Below, piece by piece: positions 26,306 to 35,210 of a DNA stretch of 64,000 nucleotides. The stretch is from the NCBI RefSeq assembly GCF_026659735.1, contig NZ_JANSKK010000004.1, forward strand, positions 1-64,000, read 5' to 3'. Made by a program: the position numbers and the translations under genes. Under the pieces are notes generated by a model. It was given only the letters and a program-made list of their open reading frames with translations, was not told the origin of the DNA and did no database searches. How positions within the stretch are numbered: the stretch's first letter is position 1; each line of letters starts with the position of its first letter. This DNA is from Staphylococcus pettenkoferi (GTDB lineage Bacteria > Bacillota > Bacilli > Staphylococcales > Staphylococcaceae).

Positions 26306-26367
26306 AAAAAAAGACATGCCGCAGTCTGACCTCTCATACGAAAAGTCAAAACGAACGACATGTCTAA
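26306..26367 (-). terminator. terminator of the CynX-type MFS gene
   Basis: Minus strand AGACATG / CATGTCT arms (26312-26365) around a long loop, then TTTTTTT. Confidence 0.6.
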
Positions 26368-26373
26368 AAACGA

Positions 26374-27600
26374 TTACGTATCTTCTACCACGTCATTCGA
26401 CGCAGCTTTAATACCGGCAAGCAACACGCCAATAGCCATCAAGAAGAATGCGATGATCGCAGCTAACCAAGTATGTGTCACGTCGTGCAGTAGACCGATG
26501 AGGAACGGTCCGACCGCAGCGATAATGTAACCGACAGATTGACCAAAACCAGATAATGTCACACTGCCCTCGTGTGTACGCGCACGGAAGGAGAAGAGTG
26601 CCATACACATACTAAAGCATGCACCTGTTGCTGCGCCTACGAGAATAATACCGATAATCAGTAACGTGTAGACGTGAGAGAAGAACAATGCGAAACCAAC
26701 TAAATAGAATAAACTGATCACATAAATCAAGATACGTTGGTTGTTAATCTTTCCAGCTAATATCGGAAAGATGAGCGTTAACGGTACCTGACAGAACTGA
26801 TTGAGCATCAATAGATAACCTGATGTTGATGGAGAAATCCCTCTTGCTATCAGAATCGTAGGCAACCAGGTCACGATGGTGTAGAAGATCATAGACTGGA
26901 GCCCCATCAAAAGTGCTACAGCCCATGCTAACTTCGACTTCATAATATTAAATGAAGGAGCAGGGCGATCTGTGGCTTGTTCTTGTTGTGTGTCTGCGGT
27001 TTCAGTTTGCGTTTCACGGCGAGTAGGTTTAATATTCGTTATCCATAGAATGACAGCAATCATCGCAAAGATGACCCAGAATAATAGCGCAAAGCGATAA
27101 CCGAAGTGGGTCATTTGTGATAGTGGATAGCTGAACCCTGCGCCAAAGCCAGCTGTAAGGTTCATCGTCGCTGTATATAAACCTGTCACTAAACCAATTT
27201 GGAGCGGAAACATCCATTTTACAAAGCTTGGCATCAACACGTTACCGAAAGCGATGGCTATCCCCATCAATATCGTTCCTATAATAAAGAGCGACGTACC
27301 GCCTAACACACGGATAAAGAGTGCAACGATGAGTAAGATCATCGCCCAAAGTACCGTACGTGGGACAGTGAGGCGTTTCGCTATACGTGAGACGAAAGGT
27401 GACACGACTGCGAAGATTAACAGCGGAATGGTCGTCAGCGAGCCTGCTAAGCTGTTATTAAGTGCTAGAGCCGCTTTAATCTGTTCAATCACCGGCCCTA
27501 CTGAAGTCAAAGGCGATCGCAGTGTAGAGGCTACAAAGATAATCGCAAAGAGGATGCCCCACCGACCCGTGAGTTTACGACTATACAAATCTTCTTGCAT
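26374..27600 (-). CDS. MFS transporter, CynX/NimT-like family
   Basis: 408 residues, 12 membrane segments in two halves with a hydrophilic middle loop rich in Thr/Gln/Glu (about 205-225). The N-terminal STLRSPLTSVGPVIEQIK is characteristic of the CynX/NimT group (cyanate or nitroimidazole transporters). The ATG at 27600 is preferred over a GTG 12 nt upstream that would sit on its own GGGAG. It is divergent from the DHA2 gene at 27881. Substrate unknown. Confidence 0.88.
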   Translation of the reverse strand: MQEDLYSRKLTGRWGILFAIIFVASTLRSPLTSVGPVIEQIKAALALNNSLAGSLTTIPLLIFAVVSPFVSRIAKRLTVPRTVLWAMILLIVALFIRVLGGTSLFIIGTILMGIAIAFGNVLMPSFVKWMFPLQIGLVTGLYTATMNLTAGFGAGFSYPLSQMTHFGYRFALLFWVIFAMIAVILWITNIKPTRRETQTETADTQQEQATDRPAPSFNIMKSKLAWAVALLMGLQSMIFYTIVTWLPTILIARGISPSTSGYLLMLNQFCQVPLTLIFPILAGKINNQRILIYVISLFYLVGFALFFSHVYTLLIIGIILVGAATGACFSMCMALFSFRARTHEGSVTLSGFGQSVGYIIAAVGPFLIGLLHDVTHTWLAAIIAFFLMAIGVLLAGIKAASNDVVEDT

Positions 27601-27880
27601 CTTTCCAAACACTCCCTTCTCTACTATTTCAGACGTTTAAATCTATGAACGTTACGATTTCTTTCTATTTATGTATGCAGTCTATTCTATCACAAATAAT
27701 ACGAGTAGACAGGAGGCAACTTTTAAAACGTAACGTGATCTATTGCGCTTGGTTCACTATTCATTAAGCGTGGTTAATAAAGACTTTTATAAAATTAAAT
27801 TCATAAACCGAATGATTTGCTTTGCTAACTATCTCTCACTAAAATTTGTTATTGGGATGTTAGAAAAGAGAGGTAATCGT

Positions 27881-29314
27881 ATGAAGGATATATCACTAAG
27901 AAAGAGAAATGCTATTATCATAGTGATGTTGAGTAGTGCCTTTGTTGCGTTACTCAATCAAACGTTATTAAATACAGCCTTACCTGCGATTATCACAGGT
28001 TTAGAAATAACAGAAACGACCGCACAGTGGCTCATCACCGGATTTATGCTCGTCAACGGGATTATGATTCCACTCACTGCATTCTTAATGGATCGTTATC
28101 ACACACGACCCTTATACATCTTCTCAATGAGTGCGTTCTTAATCGGTTCCATCATCGCAGCACTTTCACCGTCGTTCACCATACTGATGGTTGCACGCGT
28201 AATTCAAGCGATTGGTGCCGGTATACTTATGCCACTTATGCAATTTACTGTATTCACACTCTTCCCATCAGAGAAACGTGGCTTTGCGATGGGGCTTACA
28301 GGAATTGTAGCTCAAGCGGCTCCAGCCATAGGTCCTACACTCACAGGACTCTTGATTGACACATTCGGCTGGCGTGCACCGTTCCTCGTAGTGGCAATCA
28401 TCGCGATTATCGCCTTTATCGTCGGCATTATCTTCGTTGATAGTCACAATGCAACGAAACCGAACAAGCTCGATAAGACTTCCGTCGTCTACTCTACATT
28501 AGGTTTCGGCTTGATGCTTTACGGCTTCAGTAGCGCGGGTAACTTAGGCTTCGGTTCACCGATTGTTATAGGCTCATTGATCATCGGTATTATCATTGTG
28601 GCGATCTTCGTGACACGTCAAATCAAACTCGACACGCCGTTATTGAACATGCGTGTCTTCGCTAACCGTACATTTGCCCTATCCGCATTTGGCTCTATGC
28701 TACTCTTCATCGGAATCGTAGGCCCTGCATTACTCATTCCGATGTATATCCAAACCGGCTTAGGTCTGTCAGCGATACTATCAGGTCTCGTCATCTTGCC
28801 AGGGGCTGTAGTCAACGCGATTATGTCTGTTTATACAGGTAAAATTTATGATAAATATGGCTTGAAAGTCTTAGCCATTCCAGGATTTATCTTACTGATT
28901 GTCATGACAATTCTACACTGCTTCTTAACTGCCGATACACCATACTGGTACGTCGTAATTATTTACGCAGTTCGGATGTTTGCCGTCGCGCTCATCATCA
29001 TGCCACTCAACACGATTGGTATTAATGCTTTAGAGCCGAAAAACATCTCACATGGTACGGCGATTATCAACTCCTTACGTATTATCGCAGGTGCGATGGG
29101 TACAGCAATCATGATTACGATTATGGCAATTGTTCGCACGTCTTATCATGGTGCACATGGCGAATCGCAAGCTGCTACATTGAAACATGCGACAATCGTA
29201 GGTGTTGATGCGGCGTTTGCTTTTACAACAATTCTGATCGTGATTGGCTTTATCCTTACTTTATTAATTAGAACAAAACAGACGCATGAACACGAGAACG
29301 CACGCGAGATTTAA
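27881..29314 (+). CDS. MFS drug:proton antiporter, DHA2 (EmrB/QacA-like) family
   Basis: 477 residues, about 14 membrane segments. N-terminal ALLNQTLLNTALPAI and TTAQWLITGFMLVNG, then GIVAQAAPAIGPTLTG, closely parallel the protein at 12719-14119, so the two are paralogues. The ATG at 27881 (MKDISLRKRN) is supported by AGAGAGG; an upstream in-frame extension is not homologous. No adjacent regulator gene. A terminator follows. Multidrug export is inferred from family only. Confidence 0.9.
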   Translation: MKDISLRKRNAIIIVMLSSAFVALLNQTLLNTALPAIITGLEITETTAQWLITGFMLVNGIMIPLTAFLMDRYHTRPLYIFSMSAFLIGSIIAALSPSFTILMVARVIQAIGAGILMPLMQFTVFTLFPSEKRGFAMGLTGIVAQAAPAIGPTLTGLLIDTFGWRAPFLVVAIIAIIAFIVGIIFVDSHNATKPNKLDKTSVVYSTLGFGLMLYGFSSAGNLGFGSPIVIGSLIIGIIIVAIFVTRQIKLDTPLLNMRVFANRTFALSAFGSMLLFIGIVGPALLIPMYIQTGLGLSAILSGLVILPGAVVNAIMSVYTGKIYDKYGLKVLAIPGFILLIVMTILHCFLTADTPYWYVVIIYAVRMFAVALIIMPLNTIGINALEPKNISHGTAIINSLRIIAGAMGTAIMITIMAIVRTSYHGAHGESQAATLKHATIVGVDAAFAFTTILIVIGFILTLLIRTKQTHEHENAREI

Positions 29315-29334
29315 GTGAATAGATTGATAAATAG

Positions 29335-29364
29335 CGCGCCCTCAGGCTTGAGGGTGCGTTTTTT
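29335..29364 (+). terminator. terminator of the DHA2 gene
   Basis: CGCGCCCTC / GAGGGTGCG stem followed by TTTTTTGTG. Confidence 0.8.
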
Positions 29365-29633
29365 GTGTGTTTAAGAACGAAAGTCGGTGAGCGTTTCATG
29401 CTTTAAGAGGAACTTTTCGTAGATTAATTAGATGAAGTGAGAGCTATGTGCATTTTATAAAAATACGAAGAAGAGAAAGTGAGTCATTTTACCTAAATAC
29501 GTTAAGTATTTCACGATAAAATTGTCCACTAAACAAGATTGAAATGCCGTAGCGTTTCGTATAAGCTTAAAGAGATTCGAAGTAAGAGGAATAACCTAGA
29601 TCCGTTAACAACTAGAGAAAGGACGACTATTTC
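29365..29633. other. spacer upstream of the DUF805 gene
   Basis: No gene or structured RNA recognised. A purine-rich tract lies before the ATG at 29634. Confidence 0.4.
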
Positions 29634-30122
29634 ATGCATCAAAGTTATATCCGTTTTTGGCGTTACGCGTTTGATTACAAGGGTCGAGCAAGTCGACAAG
29701 ACTTCTGGGTGCCGACCTTGATACACTTTGCCCTATACATACTTCTTTCCGCAATCTTGAGTCTGCTTCTAGGCGATTTGTCTAGAACTGGCGTGATTGT
29801 GCTATCCGTGTTTAAGTGGGTACTCTTTATCCCTCAACTCACTCTGATGGCGCGTCGCTATCACGATGTCGATAAGAGTTTAGCTTTCCCACTTATTCTA
29901 TTTGTCTTTTTCTTATTTTTAGACATCAATGACTTTATCGATAATCTGTTCTATCGCAACGATCCGATTATTGATTACACAGATATTCTGGCGTATGTTT
30001 TGACCGCAATTTATTATTTATTGCTTATCTATTCGTTGATTGTTTGTCTGCGGAGAGGCAATGTTTCTGCCAATAGATATGGAGAACCTACTGTCACTCA
30101 AAGTGGTAAAATTGAAGAGTAA
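29634..30122 (+). CDS. DUF805 membrane protein
   Basis: 162 residues with the DUF805 entry motif FWRYAFDYKGRASRQDFW (about 7-24) and four hydrophobic segments (about 29-50, 55-75, 87-105, 119-143), with ARRYHDVDKS between the second and third. Function of the family is unknown; often near stress or phage genes. GAAAGGA lies upstream of the ATG. Confidence 0.88.
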   Translation: MHQSYIRFWRYAFDYKGRASRQDFWVPTLIHFALYILLSAILSLLLGDLSRTGVIVLSVFKWVLFIPQLTLMARRYHDVDKSLAFPLILFVFFLFLDINDFIDNLFYRNDPIIDYTDILAYVLTAIYYLLLIYSLIVCLRRGNVSANRYGEPTVTQSGKIEE

Positions 30123-30286
30123 GGCGGCAGCGATGGTCAAAGTGTTGAACGTGGTGGGGTGTCAGCGGAGTCGCTGGTAGAAGTGTCGGCAATGGTTTGT
30201 GACACGCTAGAAGCCTATAAGGTGCTAAATCATAGCGGTAGCCGATTTGCGCTGCATTTTAACATGCCAAACATTAAGACATAAGT

Positions 30287-30317
30287 AAAGGCTTGAGTCG
30301 AAAGACCCAAGCCTTTT
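30287..30317. terminator. bidirectional terminator
   Basis: AAAGGCTTGAGTC / GACCCAAGCCTTTT stem. On the minus strand it ends the csbD transcript; on the plus strand it may end readthrough from the DUF805 gene. Confidence 0.78.
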
Positions 30318-30325
30318 AATATATC

Positions 30326-30517
30326 TTATTTACTGAATTTATCTTTTACTTTATCAATAGCATCTGTAGCTTTATCTTTTGCTTTTTCTACAGTTTCTTT
30401 AGCTTTACCTTCGCCTTTGTCAGCGTCACCTTTGTCTTTTAAGTTTTGGTCGTCTGCTACTTCTCCTGCTTTTTTCTTAACGTCGCCTTTAACTTGATCA
30501 AATTTACCTTCAGCCAT
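30326..30517 (-). CDS. CsbD-like stress protein
   Basis: 63 residues, hydrophilic and Lys/Asp/Ala-rich, opening [20 protein letters not shown], the CsbD signature. CsbD proteins are SigB-controlled general stress proteins of unknown mechanism. Start at 30517 because ATGGAGG precedes it; a frame beginning 15 nt earlier uses that Shine-Dalgarno as codons. A SigB-like promoter at 30628-30652 fits. Confidence 0.92.
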   Translation of the reverse strand: MAEGKFDQVKGDVKKKAGEVADDQNLKDKGDADKGEGKAKETVEKAKDKATDAIDKVKDKFSK

Positions 30518-30627
30518 GTTAAATACCTCCATTTGAGTATTGTCTGAGACACGAATTAAATTAGCTCATGGAATTGTGTCACAGTTCATCTTATTTTAAA
30601 AAGACACATCGTCTTCTTAATTTATTT

Positions 30628-30652
30628 ATAACCGTCCGTTGATAGATTAAAC
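30628..30652 (-). promoter_or_regulatory. SigB-type promoter of csbD
   Basis: Minus strand GTTTAA (30647-30652), 13-nt spacer, GGTTAT (30628-30633), one base from the GTTTAA/GGGTAT consensus. About 110 nt of leader precede the ATG. Confidence 0.68.
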
Positions 30653-30783
30653 ATTTAAACTCACATTTTATTCATTTCAGCGTTACATTTGTTGTTTTAG
30701 TACATAGAATTTATAAACGTGATGAACGCATATACCTACGTTTGAGCGAGTGATGTTAAACAATATCAATAATAAGGTAATAA

Positions 30784-31266
30784 TTAATCCATATAATTTG
30801 GATTATCTTTGTTTAACACATAATTTCCTGTCGTTAAATAGCTCGCATAAGCAGACCAAATTACGTACGGCAACATGAGGAAACCAGCGAGTGGACGTTT
30901 CTTCAAGTAAATCACCGTCGTCGCAATCACCGCTCCTAACAATAGAAAGCTATCCACTAACGCAAGTCGACGTGCTTTCTCTTTGAAATAGAGCAGCGAC
31001 CATGCGAAGTTGAGTCCAAGTTGTACATAATGAGCAATTGTTTCCGCCATATGTTTGCCTCTTCTCACTTTCACAAGCACATACGCTACACCCATCATTA
31101 AATAAAGAATCGGCCACACAATAGGAAAGGCTTTCTTCGGCGGTGAAAAAGGCGGTTTCTTAAACTTCTTGAAGTCTTTCGGCGCTTCTTTAGCAGTCAT
31201 CTTTCCAATTAAACTACCACCTGCTAGTGGAGTAAATAGCTCTACAATACGGCGTATAACATTCAT
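30784..31266 (-). CDS. tspO: TspO/MBR family protein
   Basis: 160 residues, five membrane helices, with the family signature PPFSPPKKAFPIVWPILYLM (about 37-56). TspO proteins bind porphyrins and are linked to oxidative or tetrapyrrole stress. It is fairly poor in Trp for the family. AAGGAAG precedes the ATG. Confidence 0.9.
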   Translation of the reverse strand: MNVIRRIVELFTPLAGGSLIGKMTAKEAPKDFKKFKKPPFSPPKKAFPIVWPILYLMMGVAYVLVKVRRGKHMAETIAHYVQLGLNFAWSLLYFKEKARRLALVDSFLLLGAVIATTVIYLKKRPLAGFLMLPYVIWSAYASYLTTGNYVLNKDNPNYMD

Positions 31267-31303
31267 TTCTACACTTCCTTACTTTTTTAGTAGTCGGGCA
31301 CAC

Positions 31304-31780
31304 TTAAATTTGTGTTTTATGAACATTGCATCGTGGAGGAATGCGATCTGTCGACCACTTTTCATACAATAATTTCTGATACTGTATGTAAGCCGCTTCC
31401 CCATAGACCTTCTCATCTCCATAAATGAAAATGGGTGGTAAAGACTCGGCAGAAAATCGCGATTGATGCTGCGTTATGATGTGGCCTAAGTGCCTTAAAT
31501 CTTCGCGAAACTCCGATGAACGTTTTCCACCTCGTTGTTGGTGCTCCTCATCCATCGCTCGCAGCAACGCGTACGCATCTAACAGATACGGCTCGCCATC
31601 ATGATACACATGCTTCACAATCGGGTGAGACAAATAGCGCGTGTTGCCCTCAATAATGTCCATTTCAGCAAGACACACCCTGATAATTTGATAAAGCTCG
31701 AGCACCTGCTTCGACAACCGGCGATTATCAAGAAATTGCGCACTTTGATAGTGATCCGAAGTAATCCTAAAGATTTGCAT
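31304..31780 (-). CDS. probable pyrimidine-dimer DNA glycosylase (T4 endonuclease V-like)
   Basis: 158 residues beginning MQIFRITSDHYQSAQFLDNR, then RLSKQVLELYQIIRVCLAE. The arrangement resembles the Pyr_excise family, in which an N-terminal residue acts as nucleophile and a nearby Glu is catalytic. The later part KHVYHDGEPYLLDAYALL and HQQRGGKRSSEF is family-like. Recognition is by eye and moderate. The ATG at 31780 has GAGGA at a workable distance; the ATG 6 nt upstream is too close. Possible role: repair of UV damage. Confidence 0.5.
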   Translation of the reverse strand: MQIFRITSDHYQSAQFLDNRRLSKQVLELYQIIRVCLAEMDIIEGNTRYLSHPIVKHVYHDGEPYLLDAYALLRAMDEEHQQRGGKRSSEFREDLRHLGHIITQHQSRFSAESLPPIFIYGDEKVYGEAAYIQYQKLLYEKWSTDRIPPRCNVHKTQI

Positions 31781-31862
31781 ACACATTCCTCACTTTGCGT
31801 TACTACTGTGTGTATACCACCTTTTCGCTGACTCAAGCAGAGTAATGTTCTACCTTATCATT

Positions 31863-31893
31863 AAAAAAATCTCCCACCTACACAGATGGGAGT
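31863..31893 (-). terminator. terminator, copy beside the panD fragment
   Basis: Minus strand CTCCCA / TGGGAG stem (31871-31892) followed by TTTTTTT. Duplicate of the panD terminator at 33826-33853. Confidence 0.75.
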
Positions 31894-31900
31894 TTCACAC

Positions 31901-32023
31901 TTAATTCAATGTCATATTTTCTTTTTCTAATATCATTTCTTCGATTTCGTTATTTTCGTTCAACACTGCTACTTTTGGGGAGTGAGCTTGAAGTTCTGAC
32001 TCTTCTAATTGCACATAAGTCAT
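31901..32023 (-). pseudogene. duplicated 3' fragment of panD
   Basis: A 40-codon open frame, [20 protein letters not shown] and onward to the stop, repeating the last 40 residues of PanD (33862-34245) with one change (Ala for Gly in ELQGHSP). DNA similarity runs from the terminator to about 32023, with roughly eight differences in about 160 bp, so the copy is diverged. It has no catalytic Gly-Ser and no evident ribosome binding site; it is a remnant of a partial duplication or an allele replaced during insertion of the efflux cassette. Confidence 0.85.
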
Positions 32024-32064
32024 GATAAATTTAAACAAAATCATATTTATCAGATTCACTATGT

Positions 32065-33249
32065 CTAATCAGTGTTATTTCGCAAATAAAAATTATCATG
32101 GAACTTTTTAAAATTAAATATTATAAATAATAATATTAAAAGTAAAGAAGTGATAGTAAAGTAATAAGGGATAAATGATTGAGATACTAATCCGATTAAG
32201 ATTGCACCTATAGTCATACCTATGTATCTAACAAAATTAAACACCCCTAGTACTTTACCTTTTATGTCTTCATAACGTTGTGATATAAGCGTTGATAATA
32301 ATGCAGGAACAATACCTACAAAAAAGCCTAATACGAAAATAATAAGCGATAAAATCATTAGATTTGTAGCACTAAAATAACCATACAAAAAGCTAAACAC
32401 CAAAAAAATCACCACAGTAGATCTGAGTATCAATAAATCATCATATTTTTTTACAATTTTTTTATAAAACATACTGCCTAATATAACGCTAACAGTAATA
32501 GGTAAAAATAAAAAACCGTATATACCTTCGCTTATGTTATATACATCATTCAATAATGTAGGTAAGTTCACTAGTATAGAAAAATAAGTGAAAAATACTA
32601 AAAATCCTAAAGTAACTAAGGCAATAAACACTCCATCAGATAAAAACTTATTATTTATCTTTTTAGGTAGTTTTGCTACCCCTTTTTCAACATTTGGAAT
32701 ATTAGTAATAAAAATTATTAAAAATAATACAATTGATATAAGTAATAAAAAATTAAAAATGCCAGTATAGTTCCATTTTGCACCTAGACTTCCACCTAAT
32801 ATAGGTGCTATAGCGGGCGCACATGATAGAAATATTTGATAATTTGCCATAGCAGCTGCTCTATGACTACCTTCACTTAACTTAGCTAATAAAGTTAATG
32901 TCACAAGTGGTATAATACCACAACCAATAGCTTGTAATAATCTAGACAAAGCAAATAAAATAAAATTATTAGTTATAGCACAAATAAAACTGGAGGCAAT
33001 GACAATTCCTAAACCTATCAAAAGAACTTTTTTCGAATCCTTAAAATCTATATCTTTTCCCAATATTATTTGTATAATTGCAACTATAAATATAAACCCC
33101 CCTACTGTTACATTGACCCAAAACAATGAGACCTGAAATTCTTCTTGTAATTCTGGAATGATAGGAGTATATATATTTTGTATTAAGGAAGCAAAAAATG
33201 CTAAAAAACCTAGTATATGTAATTTAAAATTATTTAAAGCTTTAATCAC
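32065..33249 (-). CDS. MFS transporter, Bcr/CflA-like (DHA1) family
   Basis: About 394 residues with 12 membrane segments. [20 protein letters not shown] (about 19-38) and [20 protein letters not shown] (about 136-155) match the Bcr/CflA drug-resistance group. The start is either GTG at 33249 (GGAAGTG 6 nt upstream) or GTG at 33258; both overlap the marR stop region, so translation is coupled. Base composition is much more AT-rich than most of the window, and the gene is bracketed by panD repeats, both signs of transfer. Substrate unknown. Confidence 0.86.
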   Translation of the reverse strand: MIKALNNFKLHILGFLAFFASLIQNIYTPIIPELQEEFQVSLFWVNVTVGGFIFIVAIIQIILGKDIDFKDSKKVLLIGLGIVIASSFICAITNNFILFALSRLLQAIGCGIIPLVTLTLLAKLSEGSHRAAAMANYQIFLSCAPAIAPILGGSLGAKWNYTGIFNFLLLISIVLFLIIFITNIPNVEKGVAKLPKKINNKFLSDGVFIALVTLGFLVFFTYFSILVNLPTLLNDVYNISEGIYGFLFLPITVSVILGSMFYKKIVKKYDDLLILRSTVVIFLVFSFLYGYFSATNLMILSLIIFVLGFFVGIVPALLSTLISQRYEDIKGKVLGVFNFVRYIGMTIGAILIGLVSQSFIPYYFTITSLLLILLFIIFNFKKFHDNFYLRNNTD

Positions 33250-33709
33250 TAGCGTCACTTCCGTCTTTTTTTAATTCTTCAATACTTCTTTTTAAAAATT
33301 TTATGATTGTTTCCATTTCATTTTCATTAAAAACCTTTAATACTTTTTCATATTTCTTAACTGCTCTATTATGCAAATCATCATGTATAAAAGAGAGATT
33401 TTCTCCACTTTCAGTTAAATCATAGTGAACTTCTCTTTTATTTGATGGATCTTTCAATTCAATTACTAACTCTTTAGATAAAAGTTTTTTAACAGATTTA
33501 GTTATTGCTGGTTTAGATATATTTAAATGTTTTGCAAGGAATTTATTGTTAACCTTTTCATTTTTATCTATTAAATCTATGATATGAAATTGAGTTAACG
33601 ATAAATTAAGATTCTCATTTTCTTTTCTATAACGTCTTCTTTTATCAGCATTTTCTCTTTCTATTATAAATTGTTGTAGCATTAATATAACCTTTTTTTG
33701 TGTATTCAT
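33242..33709 (-). CDS. MarR-family regulator of the efflux cassette
   Basis: 155 residues. HTH region NKFLAKHLNISKPAITKSVK (about 54-73), followed by the wing ELKDPSNKREVHYDLTESG. First gene of a two-gene cassette with the MFS transporter. Start at 33709 because AAAGGAGAG lies 6 nt upstream. A perfect palindrome TTAACCGGTTAA sits between the -10 and the start codon and is the probable operator. AT-rich like its partner. Confidence 0.88.
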   Translation of the reverse strand: MNTQKKVILMLQQFIIERENADKRRRYRKENENLNLSLTQFHIIDLIDKNEKVNNKFLAKHLNISKPAITKSVKKLLSKELVIELKDPSNKREVHYDLTESGENLSFIHDDLHNRAVKKYEKVLKVFNENEMETIIKFLKRSIEELKKDGSDASD

Positions 33710-33726
33710 ATTCAACTCTCCTTTAG

Positions 33727-33769
33727 TTAACCGGTTAATAATATACCATTTATTTTCTTTTTTTGTCAA
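33727..33769 (-). promoter_or_regulatory. promoter and operator of the MarR-MFS cassette
   Basis: Minus strand TTGACA (33764-33769), 18-nt spacer, TATATT (33740-33745); the 12-bp palindrome TTAACCGGTTAA occupies 33727-33738, at the start site. Confidence 0.75.
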
Positions 33770-33787
33770 TAGTTATTGATAATAATC

Positions 33788-33822
33788 GGCTCTTTGTCAG
33801 CCTATATATCTGACAAAGAGCC
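33788..33822. repeat. 13-bp perfect inverted repeat at cassette boundary
   Basis: GGCTCTTTGTCAG, nine-base spacer, CTGACAAAGAGCC. It has no T-run directly after either arm, so it is a poor terminator. It lies exactly between the MarR promoter and the panD terminator, where the acquired cassette meets core DNA. Confidence 0.75.
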
Positions 33823-33825
33823 ATT

Positions 33826-33853
33826 AAAAATCTCCCACCTTCACAGATGGGAG
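33826..33853 (-). terminator. panD terminator
   Basis: Minus strand CTCCCA / TGGGAG stem (33832-33853) then TTTTTAATG; same as the copy at 31863-31893. Confidence 0.7.
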
Positions 33854-33861
33854 TCTCACAT

Positions 33862-34245
33862 TTAATTCAATGTCATATTTTCTTTTTCTAATATCATTTC
33901 TTCGATTTCGTTATTTTCGTTCAACACGGCTACTTTAGGAGAGTGACCTTGAAGTTCTGACTCTTCTAATTGCACATAAGTCATGATAATTACGATATCG
34001 CCAACTTGAACGAGACGTGCGGCTGCACCGTTTAAGCAAATTTTACCACTGCCTCGCTCACCAGCAATGACGTAAGTCGCAAAGCGTTCACCATTATTAT
34101 TATTAACAATCTCCACTTTCTCGTTAGGCAAAATATCCACCGCATCCAGAATATCAGAATCTATCGTAATACTACCGACATAATTCAAATCTGATTCTGT
34201 TACACGCGCGCGATGAATCTTCGAATGCATCATAGTTCTATACAT
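33862..34245 (-). CDS. panD: aspartate 1-decarboxylase
   Basis: 127-residue pyruvoyl enzyme making beta-alanine for pantothenate. The self-cleavage site Gly24-Ser25 lies in YVGSITID, exactly where expected; Lys9 in HSKIHRARV, Tyr58-region and the NGAAARL motif (about 72-78) are also present. The ATG at 34245 gives the family N-terminus MYRTMMHSK, with AGGAG about 10 nt upstream. No panB or panC lies beside it in this window. Its last 40 codons and terminator are duplicated at 31863-32023. Confidence 0.96.
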   Translation of the reverse strand: MYRTMMHSKIHRARVTESDLNYVGSITIDSDILDAVDILPNEKVEIVNNNNGERFATYVIAGERGSGKICLNGAAARLVQVGDIVIIMTYVQLEESELQGHSPKVAVLNENNEIEEMILEKENMTLN

Positions 34246-34384
34246 GTTTAATCGATCTCCTATTTCTATATTTCTTTGAGATACCATAGTAATTAAACCA
34301 CAATTCGAAGTTGTGAACAACGTCCAGATATTTCACGATAATTACTATTAATTGATATGTATAACGAACTCGTACTGCGACAAA

Positions 34385-35128
34385 CTAATAGTCCTTTAAC
34401 GATTCTATTACTGCTTGCGCCTGACTATCTAAATATTCAACATCGGTCAATCGCATACCCTTATCATCTTCGCGAACAAGGTAGGCTTTCTCAGCATGTT
34501 TAAGTAACTCATAATCATTAACATCATTACCATAAGCAATGTAAGGTGATTCACCAATAATCTTTCTTAATGTCGTGTATTTATCAATATTTTCCGCCGT
34601 AATATCGATATTATTCTCGTGACGATGATAATGAATTGAGAGTAACGACGCGTACTTTTCCAATTCGTGTTGGACTAATTGAAACATTTGCTCATTAAGA
34701 TCAACGAGTATCACTTTAATTGGCTTTTCAATATCTTCTATAGAAAGACGATGAGCTAAATGGGCTGGATCGAGTTGTTTAAATATCGCATTGTCAGAAC
34801 TAATATTAGCCGTATAATCAAACGAATCATCAATAATATATTGTAAATGATGCGTGCGTATCAGAGCTTTAATATGATTAAATGGCTCCTGTGAAATACT
34901 TTTCACAACTGAAATTTGATTATCTTGAGAAATAATCGAACCATTTCCTCCAATTAATGTATGATTTTCAAAACTTTGTACAACTGGAAGCAAATCACGA
35001 ATAGGTCTCGCAGAAGCAAAGATAACTTGGTGTTTTGAGGCTAGTTTTTTAATTTTATCGCGTAATGACGCTTCTATATAGGTACCATTGAAACAAATCG
35101 TACCATCCACATCCATAACGAATATCAT
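34385..35128 (-). CDS. HAD-superfamily (Cof-type, IIB) phosphatase
   Basis: 247 residues. Motif I DVDGTICFNG (nucleophile Asp6, acid Asp8), motif II SARP (about 39-42), motif III Lys region near NIDITAENIDKYTTL and motif IV YGNDVNDYELL (about 197-207). Sugar-phosphate or nucleotide phosphatase activity is typical; substrate unknown. GAGAGGG lies before the ATG. Confidence 0.9.
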   Translation of the reverse strand: MIFVMDVDGTICFNGTYIEASLRDKIKKLASKHQVIFASARPIRDLLPVVQSFENHTLIGGNGSIISQDNQISVVKSISQEPFNHIKALIRTHHLQYIIDDSFDYTANISSDNAIFKQLDPAHLAHRLSIEDIEKPIKVILVDLNEQMFQLVQHELEKYASLLSIHYHRHENNIDITAENIDKYTTLRKIIGESPYIAYGNDVNDYELLKHAEKAYLVREDDKGMRLTDVEYLDSQAQAVIESLKDY

Positions 35129-35210
35129 AAGTAATCCCTCTCTTTTTAAGTTAAGCCTACCCGACGTCTTATTTCTTAATTTCCCTACAGTTAACCATGG
35201 AGTTTATTAG

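Noticed and set aside
31901-32023. Panel of 40 codons as an independent small gene
   Set aside because: It is identical in pattern to the PanD C-terminus, lacks a ribosome binding site, and is better explained as a duplicated fragment.
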